Assembly (NCBI RefSeq): GCF_010686725.1
Contig: NZ_JAAGWZ010000001.1
Coordinates: 496,001 to 560,000, forward strand
Length of the DNA stretch: 64,000 nucleotides
Reading direction: 5' to 3'
DNA from: Galbitalea soli
Lineage (GTDB): Bacteria > Actinomycetota > Actinomycetes > Actinomycetales > Microbacteriaceae
In this document: positions 1-9,814 of the stretch, piece after piece
Numbering within the stretch: position 1 is the stretch's first letter
Layout of the letters: every line of letters starts with the position of its first letter
Translations under genes and position numbers: made by a program
The notes under the pieces: generated by a model
What the model saw: the letters and a program-made list of their open reading frames with translations, nothing else
Told to the model about the DNA's origin: nothing
The model's database searches: none

Positions 1-2373
1 GGGATACGCGGCGGAGTGGCGCGCCGCGCTCTCCTCGGCGATCACCTCCATGCCCACGCCGCCCAGAAGGCTGGTCGTGCCCGTGAAGTACTGATCGACG
101 AACTCCTGCGAAAGGCCGACCGCCTCGAAGGCCTGGGCCCCCGCGTACGAGCCCACGACAGAGATGCCCATCTTGGACATGATCTTGAGAACGCCCTTGC
201 CGAGCGCCTTGATGAGGTTCTTGACCGCCTTCTCGGAGGTGATGCCCTCGATCATGCCGCTGCGGACGAGCTCTTCCGCAGTCTCCATCGCGAGGTACGG
301 GTTGATCGCCGAGGCGCCGTAGCCGATGAGGAGTGCCACATGGTGGACCTCGCGCACATCGCCCGCCTCGACGACGATGCCGACCTTCATCCGGGTCTCG
401 TTGCGGATGAGGTGGTGGTGCACCGTCGCCAGCATGAGCAGCGACGGGATGGGCGCGTAGTCCTTGTTCGAGTCGCGGTCGGAGAGCACGATGAACTGCG
501 CACCGTTCTCGATCGCCTCGTCGACCTCCTGGCACATCTTCGCCAGGCGCTTCTCCATCGCCTTCGGTCCCTTGTCGACCCGGTAGAGCCCGCGAATCGT
601 CGTCGTGAGATGGCTGCCGGGGGTCGGATCGATGTGCTGGATCTTCGCCAACTCGTCGTTGTCGATCACCGGGAAGTCGAGGATGACCTGCCGCGCGTGC
701 TCGGGGGTCGCGGTGAGGAGGTTGCGCTCCGGTCCCAGCCCGAGGCTCATCGACGTCACGACCTCTTCGCGGATCGAGTCGAGCGGCGGGTTGGTGACCT
801 GGGCGAACTGCTGCGAGAAGTAGTCGAACAGCAGCCGGGGTCGGTCGGAGAGCACCGCGATGGGGGTGTCGGAGCCCATCGCACCGAGCGGCTCCACACC
901 GTTCTTCGCCATCGGGGTGAGCAGGATGCGCACCTCCTCTTCGGTGTAGCCGAAGGTGCGCTGGCGTCGGGTGACCGAGGCGGGCGTGTGCACGATGTGC
1001 TCCCGCTCGGGCAGGTTCTTGAGGTTGATACGGCCCGCCTCGAGCCACTCGCCCCACGGCTTCTCGGCGGCGAGCGTCGCCTTGATCTCGTCGTCGTCGA
1101 TCAGGCGGCCCTCGGCCGTGTCGACGAGGAACATCTTGCCGGGCTGCAGGCGACCCTTGCGGACGACCCGCTCCGGCGCGATGTCGAGGACGCCGATCTC
1201 CGACGCGAGCACGACGAGGTCGTCGTCGGTCACGAGGTAGCGTCCCGGGCGCAGCCCGTTGCGGTCGAGAGTGGCGCCCACGAGCGAGCCGTCGGTGAAG
1301 ACGAGCGCCGCCGGACCGTCCCACGGCTCCATAAGCATCGAGTGGTACTCGTAGAAGGCGCGACGCTCGGGGTCGATGTCGGGCTGGTTCTCCCAGGCCT
1401 CCGGCACCATCATCATGATCGCGTGCGGCAGCGAGCGTCCGGTGAGCGACAGCAGCTCCACGACCTCGTCGAAGGAGGCGGAGTCGCTCGCGCCCGGCGT
1501 GACGATGGGCAGAACAGGACGGATGTCGCCGAGCAGCTCGGATTCGAGCTGGGACTGGCGGGCGCGCATCCAGTTGCGGTTGCCCTGCACGGTGTTGATC
1601 TCGCCATTGTGGGCGATCATGCGGAAGGGCTGGGCCAAGGGCCAGGACGGGAAGGTGTTCGTGGAGTACCGCGAGTGCACGAGCGCGAGCTTCGAGGTGA
1701 ATCGCGCGTCGCTCAGATCGGGATAGAACGGCTCCAGCTGAAGGGTCGTGACCATTCCCTTGTAGACCAGAGTTCGGCTCGAGAGCGAGGGGAAATAGGC
1801 ACCCAGCTCCCGCTCGGCGCGCTTGCGCAGGCGGAACGTCTGCCGGTCGAGGGAGATTCCCGCGTGGTGCACGCCGGCGCCGTCGGTGAGTGTCGACGCG
1901 ACGAACAGCTGCTCGAACTCGGGCATGGCCGCCCGCGCGAGGGTGCCGATCTGCTCGGGGTCGACGGGCACATCCCGCCAACCGATGACGCGCAGGTTCT
2001 CCTGGCGCGCGATCTCCTCGATCGCCGCCTTCAGGCTCGCGCGCTCCTCAGCGGCTGTCGGCAGGAAGGCCATCCCGACCGCGTACTCCCCCGCGGCGGG
2101 AAGCTCGAATGGCGCAACCGCGCGGAGGAAGTCGTCGGGGATCTGGGTGATGATGCCGGCGCCGTCACCGGTTCCCGCATCGGAGCCGATCGCTCCGCGG
2201 TGCTCGAGGTGACGAAGCGCCTCGAGAGCCAGCTCGATGATGTCGTGCCCGGCGACTCCGCGAAGGGTCGCCACCATCGCGAGGCCGCAGGCATCGCGTT
2301 CGTTCCGCGGGTTGTAGAGACCCTGCGCGGTGGGGATCGAGCTGAAGCTCGAGAAGGGTGGCGTGAGAGCCAT
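1..2373 (-). CDS. gltB: Glutamate synthase large (alpha) subunit, 5' part
   Basis: Reverse translation from the ATG at 2373 gives about 790 residues of the GOGAT large subunit, which uses glutamine amide nitrogen and 2-oxoglutarate to make two glutamates. The short propeptide ends before Cys29 (DACGLAMV), the expected Ntn glutaminase nucleophile. EHRGAIGSDAGTGDGAG, HNGEINTVQGN and DRNGLRPGRY follow, as in class II amidotransferase domains, and then the start of the central domain. The family is about 1500 residues, so the FMN-binding half lies beyond the left edge. It is the last gene visible in the his-trp-lgt run, 97 nt after lgt, and may have its own promoter there. The gltD small subunit would be expected next. 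Confidence 0.95.
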   Translation of the reverse strand, partial: MALTPPFSSFSSIPTAQGLYNPRNERDACGLAMVATLRGVAGHDIIELALEALRHLEHRGAIGSDAGTGDGAGIITQIPDDFLRAVAPFELPAAGEYAVGMAFLPTAAEERASLKAAIEEIARQENLRVIGWRDVPVDPEQIGTLARAAMPEFEQLFVASTLTDGAGVHHAGISLDRQTFRLRKRAERELGAYFPSLSSRTLVYKGMVTTLQLEPFYPDLSDARFTSKLALVHSRYSTNTFPSWPLAQPFRMIAHNGEINTVQGNRNWMRARQSQLESELLGDIRPVLPIVTPGASDSASFDEVVELLSLTGRSLPHAIMMMVPEAWENQPDIDPERRAFYEYHSMLMEPWDGPAALVFTDGSLVGATLDRNGLRPGRYLVTDDDLVVLASEIGVLDIAPERVVRKGRLQPGKMFLVDTAEGRLIDDDEIKATLAAEKPWGEWLEAGRINLKNLPEREHIVHTPASVTRRQRTFGYTEEEVRILLTPMAKNGVEPLGAMGSDTPIAVLSDRPRLLFDYFSQQFAQVTNPPLDSIREEVVTSMSLGLGPERNLLTATPEHARQVILDFPVIDNDELAKIQHIDPTPGSHLTTTIRGLYRVDKGPKAMEKRLAKMCQEVDEAIENGAQFIVLSDRDSNKDYAPIPSLLMLATVHHHLIRNETRMKVGIVVEAGDVREVHHVALLIGYGASAINPYLAMETAEELVRSGMIEGITSEKAVKNLIKALGKGVLKIMSKMGISVVGSYAGAQAFEAVGLSQEFVDQYFTGTTSLLGGVGMEVIAEESAARHSAAYP

Positions 2374-2470
2374 GTAGTACCGTCCTCACGATGACGCTAG
2401 TACGTAATAGGGACGTCAGCGGCCCAACTGAAAGTGGATGCCCCTGGCTTCTAGGCTAGGACGGTTTCGC
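2374..2470 (-). promoter_or_regulatory. lgt-gltB intergenic region, possible gltB promoter
   Basis: This 97 nt gap between lgt and gltB is larger than the other gaps in the run. On the minus strand it contains TTTCAG, an 18 nt spacer, then TATTAC, a loose sigma-70 type match upstream of gltB. A small inverted element (CCTAG..CTAGG) lies next to the lgt stop. No canonical terminator is seen. This is only a candidate. Confidence 0.25.
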
Positions 2471-3478
2471 CTAACCGCTTGTGGCGGCTGTTTCGGGAGA
2501 GTGCGCGGCCCCATCGCCGCCGTCTTCGGATTCCGAATAGGTCTCGTCAGAGTCTAGCGCAGAAGGGTTCGACGACCACTCACGGCCCGGACGGTAGACG
2601 CTCGGCTCGAGCCCCGGGTGGCGACGGGGCTGCGCGAGCGAGAGCAGGATGCCCACCACGACCAGCGCGATCGCGGCCCAGACATTCACCCGCAGCCCGA
2701 GCACGGTCATGGTCGGATCGATGCGGATGGACTCGAACCAGATCCGGCCAGCACCGTAGGCGACGAGGTACAGCGCGAACAGGCGCCCCCACCGCAGGCG
2801 GAACTGGCGCTCGATGAGCAGGAGCACGACGACCGCGATGAGGTTCCAGATCATCTCGTAGAGGAAGACCGGCTGGAAGAGGGTGCTGTCGGCGAGCCCG
2901 ATCGGCACGGCGTCATTGGGCCGGTTGATCGCGAGGCCCCACGGCAGCTCGGTGGGGAGCCCGAAGTAGTCCTGCCTGAACCAGTCGCCGAGACGACCGA
3001 TCACCTGTCCGATGAGCAGGCCGGGAACGACCGCGTCGGCGAAGCTCCAGAACCGCAGTCCCGAGAGCCGCGACACGATGAGCGCGCCGATCGCCCCGCC
3101 CAGGAGCGCGCCGAAGATCGACAGGCCGCCCTCCCAGATGTAGAGCACCGAGGCGAGGTTCTTGCCGGCCGCGAAGTAGTCGTCGGGATGCGTCGCCACG
3201 TGCCAGACGCGCGCGCCGATGAGTCCGGCGACGCCCGTACCGAGCAGGAAGTCCATGGTCAGCCACGGCTCGGCGCCGCGCCTGGTCAGGCGGCCGTTCG
3301 TGACGAGGACCGCCACCAGAATTGCAACGAGGATGCAGAGCACGTCGCTGCGCAGGTTCAGCACGAGGGAGGGCGCCGCGCCCGCCCACTGGAACCACTT
3401 GCCCAGCGGAACGACGATGACCGACCAATCAGCCGACGGGCTGGGAATGCTGAGCGCAGCGAACACCTGATCGAGCAC
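2471..3478 (-). CDS. lgt: Phosphatidylglycerol--prolipoprotein diacylglyceryl transferase
   Basis: This 335-residue multi-spanning membrane protein transfers diacylglycerol to the lipobox cysteine of prolipoproteins. About seven hydrophobic segments are visible, with the family motif GGLSIFGALLGG at residues 117-128. The signature at residues 161-173 reads GRLGDWFRQDYFG and is followed by LPTELPWGL. Most Lgt proteins have GR.GN at the start of this signature, so Asp165 replaces a residue reported as essential in E. coli (Asn146), and Asp170 replaces Glu151. A later Arg/Glu pair (GRIWFES) is kept. The last 35 residues are an acidic, Ser-rich tail with no membrane segment. Start is GTG, 25 nt after trpA. 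Activity is likely but the signature is unusual. Confidence 0.93.
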   Translation of the reverse strand: MLDQVFAALSIPSPSADWSVIVVPLGKWFQWAGAAPSLVLNLRSDVLCILVAILVAVLVTNGRLTRRGAEPWLTMDFLLGTGVAGLIGARVWHVATHPDDYFAAGKNLASVLYIWEGGLSIFGALLGGAIGALIVSRLSGLRFWSFADAVVPGLLIGQVIGRLGDWFRQDYFGLPTELPWGLAINRPNDAVPIGLADSTLFQPVFLYEMIWNLIAVVVLLLIERQFRLRWGRLFALYLVAYGAGRIWFESIRIDPTMTVLGLRVNVWAAIALVVVGILLSLAQPRRHPGLEPSVYRPGREWSSNPSALDSDETYSESEDGGDGAAHSPETAATSG

Positions 3479-3503
3479 CTTTCAGTGGGGGAACCAGCTA
3501 AGA

Positions 3504-4280
3504 CTACTTGCCCGTCGCGAGCCGCGCGGCCGCCGCAGCGACCGCCGGGACACCGCCATCCGCGAGGGCTTTCACGAGCTGCGAGCCGACGATGGCGCCG
3601 TCTGCGTACCCGATGACCTCGCGCACCTGCTCGGGCGTGGAGATCCCGATCCCGACGCAGGTGCTCACGGCACCCGCCGTCCGCAGGCGAGCGACGAGTC
3701 CGCGCGCCGCGGCATCCACGTCAGCGCGCGCGCCCGTGATCCCCATCGTCGACACGGCGTAGACGAAGCCGCGACTCTTCTCGACGGCGGATTCCAGCCG
3801 CGCTGCGGTCGACGACGGCGCCGCGAGAAAGACGCGGTCGAGACCGGTGCGGTCGGAGGCGGCGAGCCACAGCCCCGCCTCGTCCGGGATGAGATCGGGA
3901 GTGATGAGTCCCGCTCCCCCGGCCGCGACCAGTTCGTCGGCGAAGCGGTCGACACCGAACTGCAGCACCGGGTTCCAGTAGGTCATCATGAGCACCGGCG
4001 CATCCACCCGGGAGGTGATCGCCGCGAGCGCCTCGAAGGCCTGACGCAGCTTGAAGCCACGGGCCAGCGCCTCCTGGGTGGCCGCCTGGATGACCGGCCC
4101 GTCCATGACAGGGTCGGAGTACGGGATCCCCAGCTCGATGACGTCGACGCCGTTCTCCACGAGGGCGACGGCGGCCTCGACGCTCGTGGCGAGATCGGGG
4201 AATCCGACCGGCAGATAGCCGACCAGGGCACCGGAGCCGGCCGCCTTGCGCGCCGCGATGACGTCGGCGACCCGGCTCAT
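3504..4280 (-). CDS. trpA: Tryptophan synthase alpha chain
   Basis: 258 residues, the normal length. It cleaves indole-3-glycerol phosphate to indole and glyceraldehyde 3-phosphate, and indole is channelled to TrpB. The catalytic pair falls at Glu49 ([10 protein letters not shown]) and Asp60 (MDGP), the same numbers as in the Salmonella enzyme. The phosphate-binding end of the TIM barrel is seen in GIGISTPEQ and [10 protein letters not shown]. The ATG overlaps the trpB stop by 4 nt (ATGA), so the two subunits are translationally coupled, as expected for an alpha2-beta2 complex. Confidence 0.98.
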   Translation of the reverse strand: MSRVADVIAARKAAGSGALVGYLPVGFPDLATSVEAAVALVENGVDVIELGIPYSDPVMDGPVIQAATQEALARGFKLRQAFEALAAITSRVDAPVLMMTYWNPVLQFGVDRFADELVAAGGAGLITPDLIPDEAGLWLAASDRTGLDRVFLAAPSSTAARLESAVEKSRGFVYAVSTMGITGARADVDAAARGLVARLRTAGAVSTCVGIGISTPEQVREVIGYADGAIVGSQLVKALADGGVPAVAAAAARLATGK

Positions 4281-5542
4281 CGCTCCACTCCGAGCTCGGT
4301 GCTGCCGAGCGGGTCGGCGGGCGCGCGATCCTCGGCGGCGAGGGCGTCCGCGTCGAGGATGTCGAAGTACTTGCCCGCGGTCTCCATGTCTTTGTCGCCG
4401 CGCCCCGACAGATTGACGAGGATGACCGCCTCCGGCCCGAGCTCCCGCCCCAGCTTCAGCGTTCCGGCCAGGGCGTGCGCCGACTCGATCGCCGGAATGA
4501 TCCCCTCGGTCCGGCTGAGCAGCCGCAGTGCCTGCATGGCCTCGTCGTCGGTGATGGGCAGGTAGCTGGCGCGCCCGATGTCGGATAACCAGGCGTGTTC
4601 CGGGCCCACCCCGGGGTAGTCGAGGCCCGCCGAGATGGAGTGCGACTCCACCGTCTGGCCGTCCTCGTCCTGCAGCAGGTAGCTTCGCGCCCCGTGCAGC
4701 ACTCCGGGTCGGCCACGCGTGATGGTGGCCGCGTGTCGCTCGGTGAGGTGGCCCTCCCCCGCCGCTTCGTAGCCGTACAGGGCGACCGAGGGATCGTCGA
4801 GGAACGCGTGGAAGATGCCCATGGCGTTGCTGCCGCCGCCCACGCAGGCGGTCACCGCGTCCGGCAGGCGGCCGGTCAGCGCGAGCACCTGCTCGCGGGC
4901 CTCCTCGCCGATGATCTTGTGGAAGTCGCGCACCATGACCGGGAAGGGGTGCGGGCCCGCGACGGTGCCGAGGAGGTAGTGCGTCGTCTCGACGTTGGCC
5001 ACCCAGTCCCGGAGGGCCTCGTTGATCGCGTCCTTCAGGGTGCGGGAGCCGGTGGTGACCGGGATGACCGTCGCCCCGAGCAGGCGCATCCGGGCGACGT
5101 TGAGCGCCTGGCGCTCCGTATCGACCTGCCCCATGTAGACCACGCAGTCCATGCCGAACAGGGCCGCCGCCGTTGCGGTCGCGACGCCGTGCTGACCGGC
5201 GCCGGTCTCCGCGATGAGCCGCTTCTTGCCGAGCCGGCGGGCCACGAGCGCCTGACCGAGCACGTTGTTGATCTTGTGCGATCCGGTGTGGTTGAGGTCT
5301 TCGCGCTTGAGGATCACGCGGGCGCCGCCGGCGTGCTCGGCGAATCGTGGCACCTCGGTGATGATCGAGGGGCGACCCGTGTACGTGGCGTGCAGCTGAG
5401 CGAGCTCCGCGGTGAAGGAGGGGTCGACTCGCGCGGCCTGATACGCCGCATCCAGCTCGTCGAGCGCCTCGATGAGCGACTCGGGCACGAACCTGCCTCC
5501 GTACTCGCCGAAGTAGGGGCCGATCTCATCTCTCAGTGCCAT
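4277..5542 (-). CDS. trpB: Tryptophan synthase beta chain
   Basis: 421 residues. This PLP enzyme condenses indole with serine to give tryptophan. The PLP-binding lysine is Lys90 in HTGSHKINN, the phosphate-binding loop is GGGSNAMG at 235-242, and Glu111 in AETGAGQHG matches the catalytic glutamate. It starts at the trpC stop (TGATG) and overlaps trpA. The length and unbroken motifs indicate the classical TrpB1 form that partners TrpA. A C-terminal extension of about 20 residues ([12 protein letters not shown]) is longer than in enteric TrpB. Confidence 0.98.
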   Translation of the reverse strand: MALRDEIGPYFGEYGGRFVPESLIEALDELDAAYQAARVDPSFTAELAQLHATYTGRPSIITEVPRFAEHAGGARVILKREDLNHTGSHKINNVLGQALVARRLGKKRLIAETGAGQHGVATATAAALFGMDCVVYMGQVDTERQALNVARMRLLGATVIPVTTGSRTLKDAINEALRDWVANVETTHYLLGTVAGPHPFPVMVRDFHKIIGEEAREQVLALTGRLPDAVTACVGGGSNAMGIFHAFLDDPSVALYGYEAAGEGHLTERHAATITRGRPGVLHGARSYLLQDEDGQTVESHSISAGLDYPGVGPEHAWLSDIGRASYLPITDDEAMQALRLLSRTEGIIPAIESAHALAGTLKLGRELGPEAVILVNLSGRGDKDMETAGKYFDILDADALAAEDRAPADPLGSTELGVER

Positions 5543-6315
5543 CAGACGCTCCGGAATTCTGTGATCGCGGCGACGGGGTCGCCATGGGTGACGAGCGCCT
5601 CGCCGACGAGCACCACGTCCGCGCCGGCGCGGCGGTAGTGTGCGACGTCGGCCGGAGACAGCACGGCTGATTCCGCGATGCGGACGATGCCCTCGGGGAT
5701 GCCCGGCGCAAGACGCCCGAACAGCTCGGGGTCGAGCTCGAAGGTGGTCAGATTCCGCGCGTTGACGCCGACGAGGGCGGGGCCGAGGTCGAGCGCCCGC
5801 TGCACCTCGTCGGCGGAGTGGGTCTCGACCAGAGCGGTCATCCCCAGCTCGCCGATGAGGGCGTGGAGTTCGCGAAGGAGGGGCTGGTCGAGAGCGGCCA
5901 CGATGAGGAGCACGAGGTCGGCGCCTGCCGCGCGGGCCTCGAACACCTGATACGGCTCGGCGATGAAGTCCTTGCGCAGGACGGGGATCGCAACGCGCGC
6001 GCGAACGGCCTCGAGGTCGTCGAGCGAGCCCCCAAATCGACGACCCTCGGTGAGGACGCTGATCGCGCTCGCCCCACCCTCCTCATACCGCGCGGCGAGG
6101 CCGGCGGGGTCGGGGATCGCGGCGAGCGTGCCGCGCGAGGGACTCGACCGCTTCACCTCGGCGATGATCTTGACGCGATCGTCGGGCGCGAGGGCCGCGA
6201 CGGCGTCGAGCGCGGCGGGACGGGCGAGCGCGGCCGCCTCCACCTCGGCGAGGCTTCGAACATGGCGACGAGCCGCGGCGTCTTCGAGCGCCCCGGCTAC
6301 CAGATCCGAGAGCAC
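5542..6315 (-). CDS. trpC: Indole-3-glycerol phosphate synthase
   Basis: 257 residues, a single-function TrpC that closes the indole ring of CdRP. The (beta/alpha)8 barrel shows [13 protein letters not shown] with the catalytic lysine at 55, then [25 protein letters not shown] and the phosphate-binding [13 protein letters not shown]. It is not fused to TrpF, and no trpF is seen nearby. In actinobacteria PriA/HisA can do that step, but no hisA is in the window either. It lies 1 nt after the small HGxxPAAW gene and overlaps the trpB start. Confidence 0.97.
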   Translation of the reverse strand: MLSDLVAGALEDAAARRHVRSLAEVEAAALARPAALDAVAALAPDDRVKIIAEVKRSSPSRGTLAAIPDPAGLAARYEEGGASAISVLTEGRRFGGSLDDLEAVRARVAIPVLRKDFIAEPYQVFEARAAGADLVLLIVAALDQPLLRELHALIGELGMTALVETHSADEVQRALDLGPALVGVNARNLTTFELDPELFGRLAPGIPEGIVRIAESAVLSPADVAHYRRAGADVVLVGEALVTHGDPVAAITEFRSV

Positions 6316-6316
6316 G

Positions 6317-6547
6317 TCAGGAGTGAGCGCGAGGCTTGTACTTGTCGCCGCCGACGCCGTAGCCCATGCTGGCCATGACCTTGCCGACGATCGCGCCCAC
6401 GACGAGGAGAGCGGCGGAGGCCCAGACGACGATGGGCAGGTCGAACCAGAAGGCGAGCGTGCCGATCGCGAACGCGACGAGCATGATGATGACCGCCGTC
6501 CACGCGGCGGGCGAGTGTCCGTGACCGGGGTCGGAACCTTCTGACAC
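6317..6547 (-). CDS. HGxxPAAW family small membrane protein
   Basis: A 76-residue protein with the family signature HGHSPAAW at residues 9-16. Two hydrophobic stretches follow (about residues 17-37 and 40-62), then a basic C-terminus. Such proteins are found in actinobacterial trp operons. The function is unknown. A role in the membrane association or assembly of Trp enzymes would be pure inference. It sits between the Trp-associated membrane protein and trpC in one transcription unit, 27 nt after the former. Confidence 0.88.
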   Translation of the reverse strand: MSEGSDPGHGHSPAAWTAVIIMLVAFAIGTLAFWFDLPIVVWASAALLVVGAIVGKVMASMGYGVGGDKYKPRAHS

Positions 6548-6574
6548 GATTCTCCTAAGTGGTTCGAGGGGCTT

Positions 6575-7165
6575 TCAGTCTATCGGCTCGCGCTCGGCCG
6601 TCGGATCGTCGCCCTCGCTCAGCGCGTCCCAGTCGATGACGGCATCGCGGGGGCCCGCCTCCGGCGCGAGACGCACCGCCTGGTAGCGTCGCGAGGCGCT
6701 GGGCCAGCGACGGAAGGTGGCGAGAAGCACGAGGCCGACGGCCACGGAGAGACCGCCGAGGATGATCGCCGTGACGCCCCACGGCGCCTGCGACACCGAC
6801 TGCACGAGGTGCCGGATCGAGGCCACTCCGGCGACGCCCGTCGCGTGGGAGATCACGCTCTCCGAACCCGCCACGGGATCGCCGACGGAGATCGACGAGG
6901 TCAGTACCACCAGCCCGCCCAGGGCGATCTGCAGCACCCCGAGGATCACGCGGAAGACGGGGCCGGCGATGGCGAGGGCCCCGGCGAGCGCGAGGCCGGA
7001 GAGCGAGAGCGCAGCGAGAGCCGGCGCCGCGACCGAGCCCTGCACCGTGAGCGACGCGGCCTGGAGGTGGATGGTCCACCAGCTCTGCGTCGTGGTCAGG
7101 AGCGTGAGCGCCGCGAGTGCGGCGATCGCGACGATGGTCGTGAGACGCAGTCGCTTCGCGGTCAT
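6575..7165 (-). CDS. Trp biosynthesis-associated membrane protein
   Basis: 196 residues with four predicted membrane spans: near residues 9-27, 45-66, 75-95 and 133-155. The start overlaps the trpE stop (TGATG). Its size, topology and place between trpE and trpC match the actinobacterial family named from this gene neighbourhood (Trp_oprn_chp). No catalytic motif is visible. The cytoplasmic tail from about residue 160 is charged. The molecular role is not known. It could be a transporter accessory or a scaffold, but nothing in the sequence decides this. Confidence 0.85.
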   Translation of the reverse strand: MTAKRLRLTTIVAIAALAALTLLTTTQSWWTIHLQAASLTVQGSVAAPALAALSLSGLALAGALAIAGPVFRVILGVLQIALGGLVVLTSSISVGDPVAGSESVISHATGVAGVASIRHLVQSVSQAPWGVTAIILGGLSVAVGLVLLATFRRWPSASRRYQAVRLAPEAGPRDAVIDWDALSEGDDPTAEREPID

Positions 7166-8685
7166 CAGCGCACCCGGCGCATCGCGTTGGCGATGGCCAC
7201 CGCGCGCAGGGGGGCAGCCGCCTTGTTCTTCGACTCGACGTGCTCGGTCTCGGGATCCGAGTCCGCGACGAGCCCCGCCCCGGCCTGCACGCGGGCGAGG
7301 CCGCCGACGATCGTCGCCGTACGGATCGCGATCGCGAGGTCGGCGTCGCCGGCGAAATCGAAGTACCCGACGACACCGCCGTACACGCCGCGCTGGGCGG
7401 GCTCCAGTTCGTCGATGATCTCGAGCGCCCGCGGCTTGGGCGCACCGCTCAGGGTGCCCGCGGGGAAGGTGGCGCGGAACACCTCGATCGAGTTGGCCTG
7501 CGGGCGCAGATCCCCCTCCACCGTGGAGACGAGGTGCATGATGTGGCTGAATCGCTCGACCTGCATGAACTCAGTGACTTCGACGGTTCCCGGGGTGCAG
7601 ACCTTGAGCAGGTCGTTCCGCGCGAGGTCGACGAGCATCAGATGCTCGGATCGCTCCTTCTCATCGGCGAGAAGTTCGACGCCGAGGGCGACATCCGCTT
7701 CGGGCGTCGCTCCGCGCGGCCGCGATCCCGCGATCGGATGCATCGTGACGCGTCCGCGCTCCACTTTGACGAGCGCCTCCGGCGATGAGCCGACGATCGA
7801 GTACGACTCCCCCTCGGCGTCCACGAGCGTGAGCAGGTACATGTAGGGAGAGGGGTTGAGCGTGCGCAGCACCCGGTAGACGTCGATCGGGTCGGCCGTG
7901 ATCGCGTGGTCGAAGCGCTGCGAGATGACGACCTGGAACACGTCCCCGTCGCGGATGAACTCCTTCGAGCGCTCCACCGCGGCGCGAAAGTCGTCCGGCG
8001 AGACACGCGGAATGGGCTCGGCGTCCACGGTGAGGTCGACCTCCGCGAGCCACGCCTCGGCGGGGCGTGCCACCGTCGCCTGCATCGAATCCAGCCTGGC
8101 CTGGGCATCCCGCCAGAGCTCCTCGGCGCTGTCGGCGCCGTCGTTGAGCGCGGCCGCGATGAGAAGCACCGTGCCGGAGCGGTGATCGAGCACGACGAGC
8201 TCCGCGACGAACCCGAGCGCCTGGCCCGGCACGTGGAAGTCCGCGGGCGGCGCATCGGGGAGCCGCTCGATCTGACGGATCGCCTCCCAGCCGATGAAGC
8301 CGACCAGGCCTCCCGTGAGTGGTGGATGGCCGCCCACCCGCGGGGTCGCCCAGCGCTGGTAGAGGTGCGTGATGGCGTCGAGAGGGCCGGCGGGATGATC
8401 ATCCCCCAGTGCGCGCGCCTCGCTCAGGCCGTAGTCCAGCCACGCCGCACCGTCGCCCACCTGGGTCAGCACCCCGAACGATCGCACGCCCACGAAGGAG
8501 TAGCGCGACCAGATGCCGCCCTGCTCGGCGGACTCGAGCAGGAAGGTGCCGGGTCGGCCGCCGCCGAACTTGCGGTAGACGCCGACGGGCGTCTCACCGT
8601 CGGCGAAGATCTCGCGGATGACGGGCACGACGCGGTGCCCCGCCGCCAGGCGCGAGAGGAAGTCGTCACGAGTGGTACTAGTCAT
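7165..8685 (-). CDS. trpE: Anthranilate synthase component I
   Basis: 506 residues of the chorismate-using component that makes anthranilate with the TrpG glutaminase. The N-terminal LLES motif of the tryptophan feedback site is present (FLLESAEQGG). The C-terminal chorismate-binding domain shows FQVVISQRF, NPSPYMYLL, HPIAGSRPRG, SEHLMLVDLARNDL and FPAGTLSGAPKPRA. No trpG or trpD is adjacent, so the amidotransferase must come from elsewhere. It overlaps the hisI stop by 8 nt and the next gene by 1 nt, so his and trp expression are linked here. Confidence 0.97.
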   Translation of the reverse strand: MTSTTRDDFLSRLAAGHRVVPVIREIFADGETPVGVYRKFGGGRPGTFLLESAEQGGIWSRYSFVGVRSFGVLTQVGDGAAWLDYGLSEARALGDDHPAGPLDAITHLYQRWATPRVGGHPPLTGGLVGFIGWEAIRQIERLPDAPPADFHVPGQALGFVAELVVLDHRSGTVLLIAAALNDGADSAEELWRDAQARLDSMQATVARPAEAWLAEVDLTVDAEPIPRVSPDDFRAAVERSKEFIRDGDVFQVVISQRFDHAITADPIDVYRVLRTLNPSPYMYLLTLVDAEGESYSIVGSSPEALVKVERGRVTMHPIAGSRPRGATPEADVALGVELLADEKERSEHLMLVDLARNDLLKVCTPGTVEVTEFMQVERFSHIMHLVSTVEGDLRPQANSIEVFRATFPAGTLSGAPKPRALEIIDELEPAQRGVYGGVVGYFDFAGDADLAIAIRTATIVGGLARVQAGAGLVADSDPETEHVESKNKAAAPLRAVAIANAMRRVR

Positions 8686-9052
8686 CGCTGTGTCCGATCA
8701 CGGGGTCGAGCGGGTCGACGTCGAAGCAGGCGTGCGCACCCGTGTGGCAGGCGGGCCCGTGCTGCTCGACGGTCACGAGGAGGGCGTCGGCGTCGCAGTC
8801 GAGGGCGGCGGCGCGGACGTACTGCCGGTTGCCACTCGTGTCCCCCTTGCGCCAGTACTCCTGACGGCTGCGCGACCAGAAGGTCACGCGTCCCTCGGTG
8901 AGCGTGCGGCGCAGCGCCTCGGCGTTCATGTAGCCGAGCATGAGCACGTCCTTCGTGCCCTCCTGCTGAATGATCGCCGGCAGGAGGCCGTCGCCCGCGA
9001 ACGTCACGCGGTCGATGACGGCCTGGGCCTCATCCGTGGTCATCCCGTTCAT
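8678..9052 (-). CDS. hisI: Phosphoribosyl-AMP cyclohydrolase
   Basis: 124 residues, single-domain HisI, which opens the adenine ring of PR-AMP in the third histidine step. The metal site is visible: the Asp-rich LDCDADALL, then [15 protein letters not shown] with the conserved His and Cys residues. [15 protein letters not shown] is the family motif. HisE is a separate gene in this genome. The ATG overlaps the hisF stop (ATGA), and the end overlaps trpE by 8 nt. Confidence 0.97.
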   Translation of the reverse strand: MNGMTTDEAQAVIDRVTFAGDGLLPAIIQQEGTKDVLMLGYMNAEALRRTLTEGRVTFWSRSRQEYWRKGDTSGNRQYVRAAALDCDADALLVTVEQHGPACHTGAHACFDVDPLDPVIGHSDD

Positions 9053-9810
9053 CGGACCGTCACTCCCGCCTCGGCCAGCGCGCGCTTCACGTCGCCGACC
9101 GTCAATTCTCCGTTGTGGAACACCGAGGCCGCGAGCACCGCGTCGGCGCCCGCCGCGATCGCCGGGGCGAAGTCCTGCACCCGACCCGCTCCCCCGCTCG
9201 CGATCACCGGCACGCGGCTGATCTCCCGCATCGCCCCGATGAGCTCGAGGTCGAACCCCGATTTGGTGCCGTCCGCATCGATCGAGTTGACCAGGAGCTC
9301 ACCCGCGCCGCGCTCGATCGCCTCGCGGGCCCAGGCGAGAGCGTCGAGACTGGTCTCGGTTCGCCCGCCGTGGGTGGTGACGACGAAGCCGGAGGGCGCG
9401 GCGTCGCTGCGCTTCACGTCGAGACTCAGAACGAGAGCCTGCGCGCCGAACCGGTCGGCGATCTCGCCGAGGAGGGCGGGGCGGGCGATCGCCGCGCTGT
9501 TGACGCCGACCTTGTCGGCGCCGTGCGCCTGCAGTCGGGCCACGTCGTCGGCGGAGCGCACACCCCCGCCGACCGTGAGCGGGATGAAGACCTGCTCCGC
9601 CGTCGCGGCCACCACCTCGTACATCGTGGCGCGCTCGTCGACGGTCGCGGTCACGTCGAGGAAGGTGATCTCGTCGGCACCCTGCTCGAAGTATCGGCGA
9701 GCGAGCTCCACGGGGTCGCCCGCGTCGCGCAGGTTGAGGAAGTTGACACCCTTCACCACGCGGCCGGCGGCCACGTCGAGACAGGGGATCACGCGGGTCG
9801 CGACGCTCAC
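9049..9810 (-). CDS. hisF: Imidazole glycerol phosphate synthase, cyclase subunit
   Basis: 253 residues from the GTG at 9810, the usual HisF length and 4 nt after the hisG stop. A longer reading from 9861 would overlap hisG and adds a non-homologous N-terminus. It uses ammonia from HisH to form IGP and AICAR. The half-barrel repeats start with [15 protein letters not shown], where the first Asp is catalytic, and LSLDVK supplies the second. The phosphate-binding loops are GGGVRSADD and ASGGAGRV. hisH and hisA are not in the window. Confidence 0.97.
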   Translation of the reverse strand: MSVATRVIPCLDVAAGRVVKGVNFLNLRDAGDPVELARRYFEQGADEITFLDVTATVDERATMYEVVAATAEQVFIPLTVGGGVRSADDVARLQAHGADKVGVNSAAIARPALLGEIADRFGAQALVLSLDVKRSDAAPSGFVVTTHGGRTETSLDALAWAREAIERGAGELLVNSIDADGTKSGFDLELIGAMREISRVPVIASGGAGRVQDFAPAIAAGADAVLAASVFHNGELTVGDVKRALAEAGVTVR

Positions 9811-9814
9811 GTGA

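Noticed and set aside
16-2394. Long plus-strand open frame of 792 codons
   Set aside because: It is antisense to gltB, whose motifs are clear on the minus strand. The Arg/His/Asp-rich composition is typical of high-GC shadow frames.
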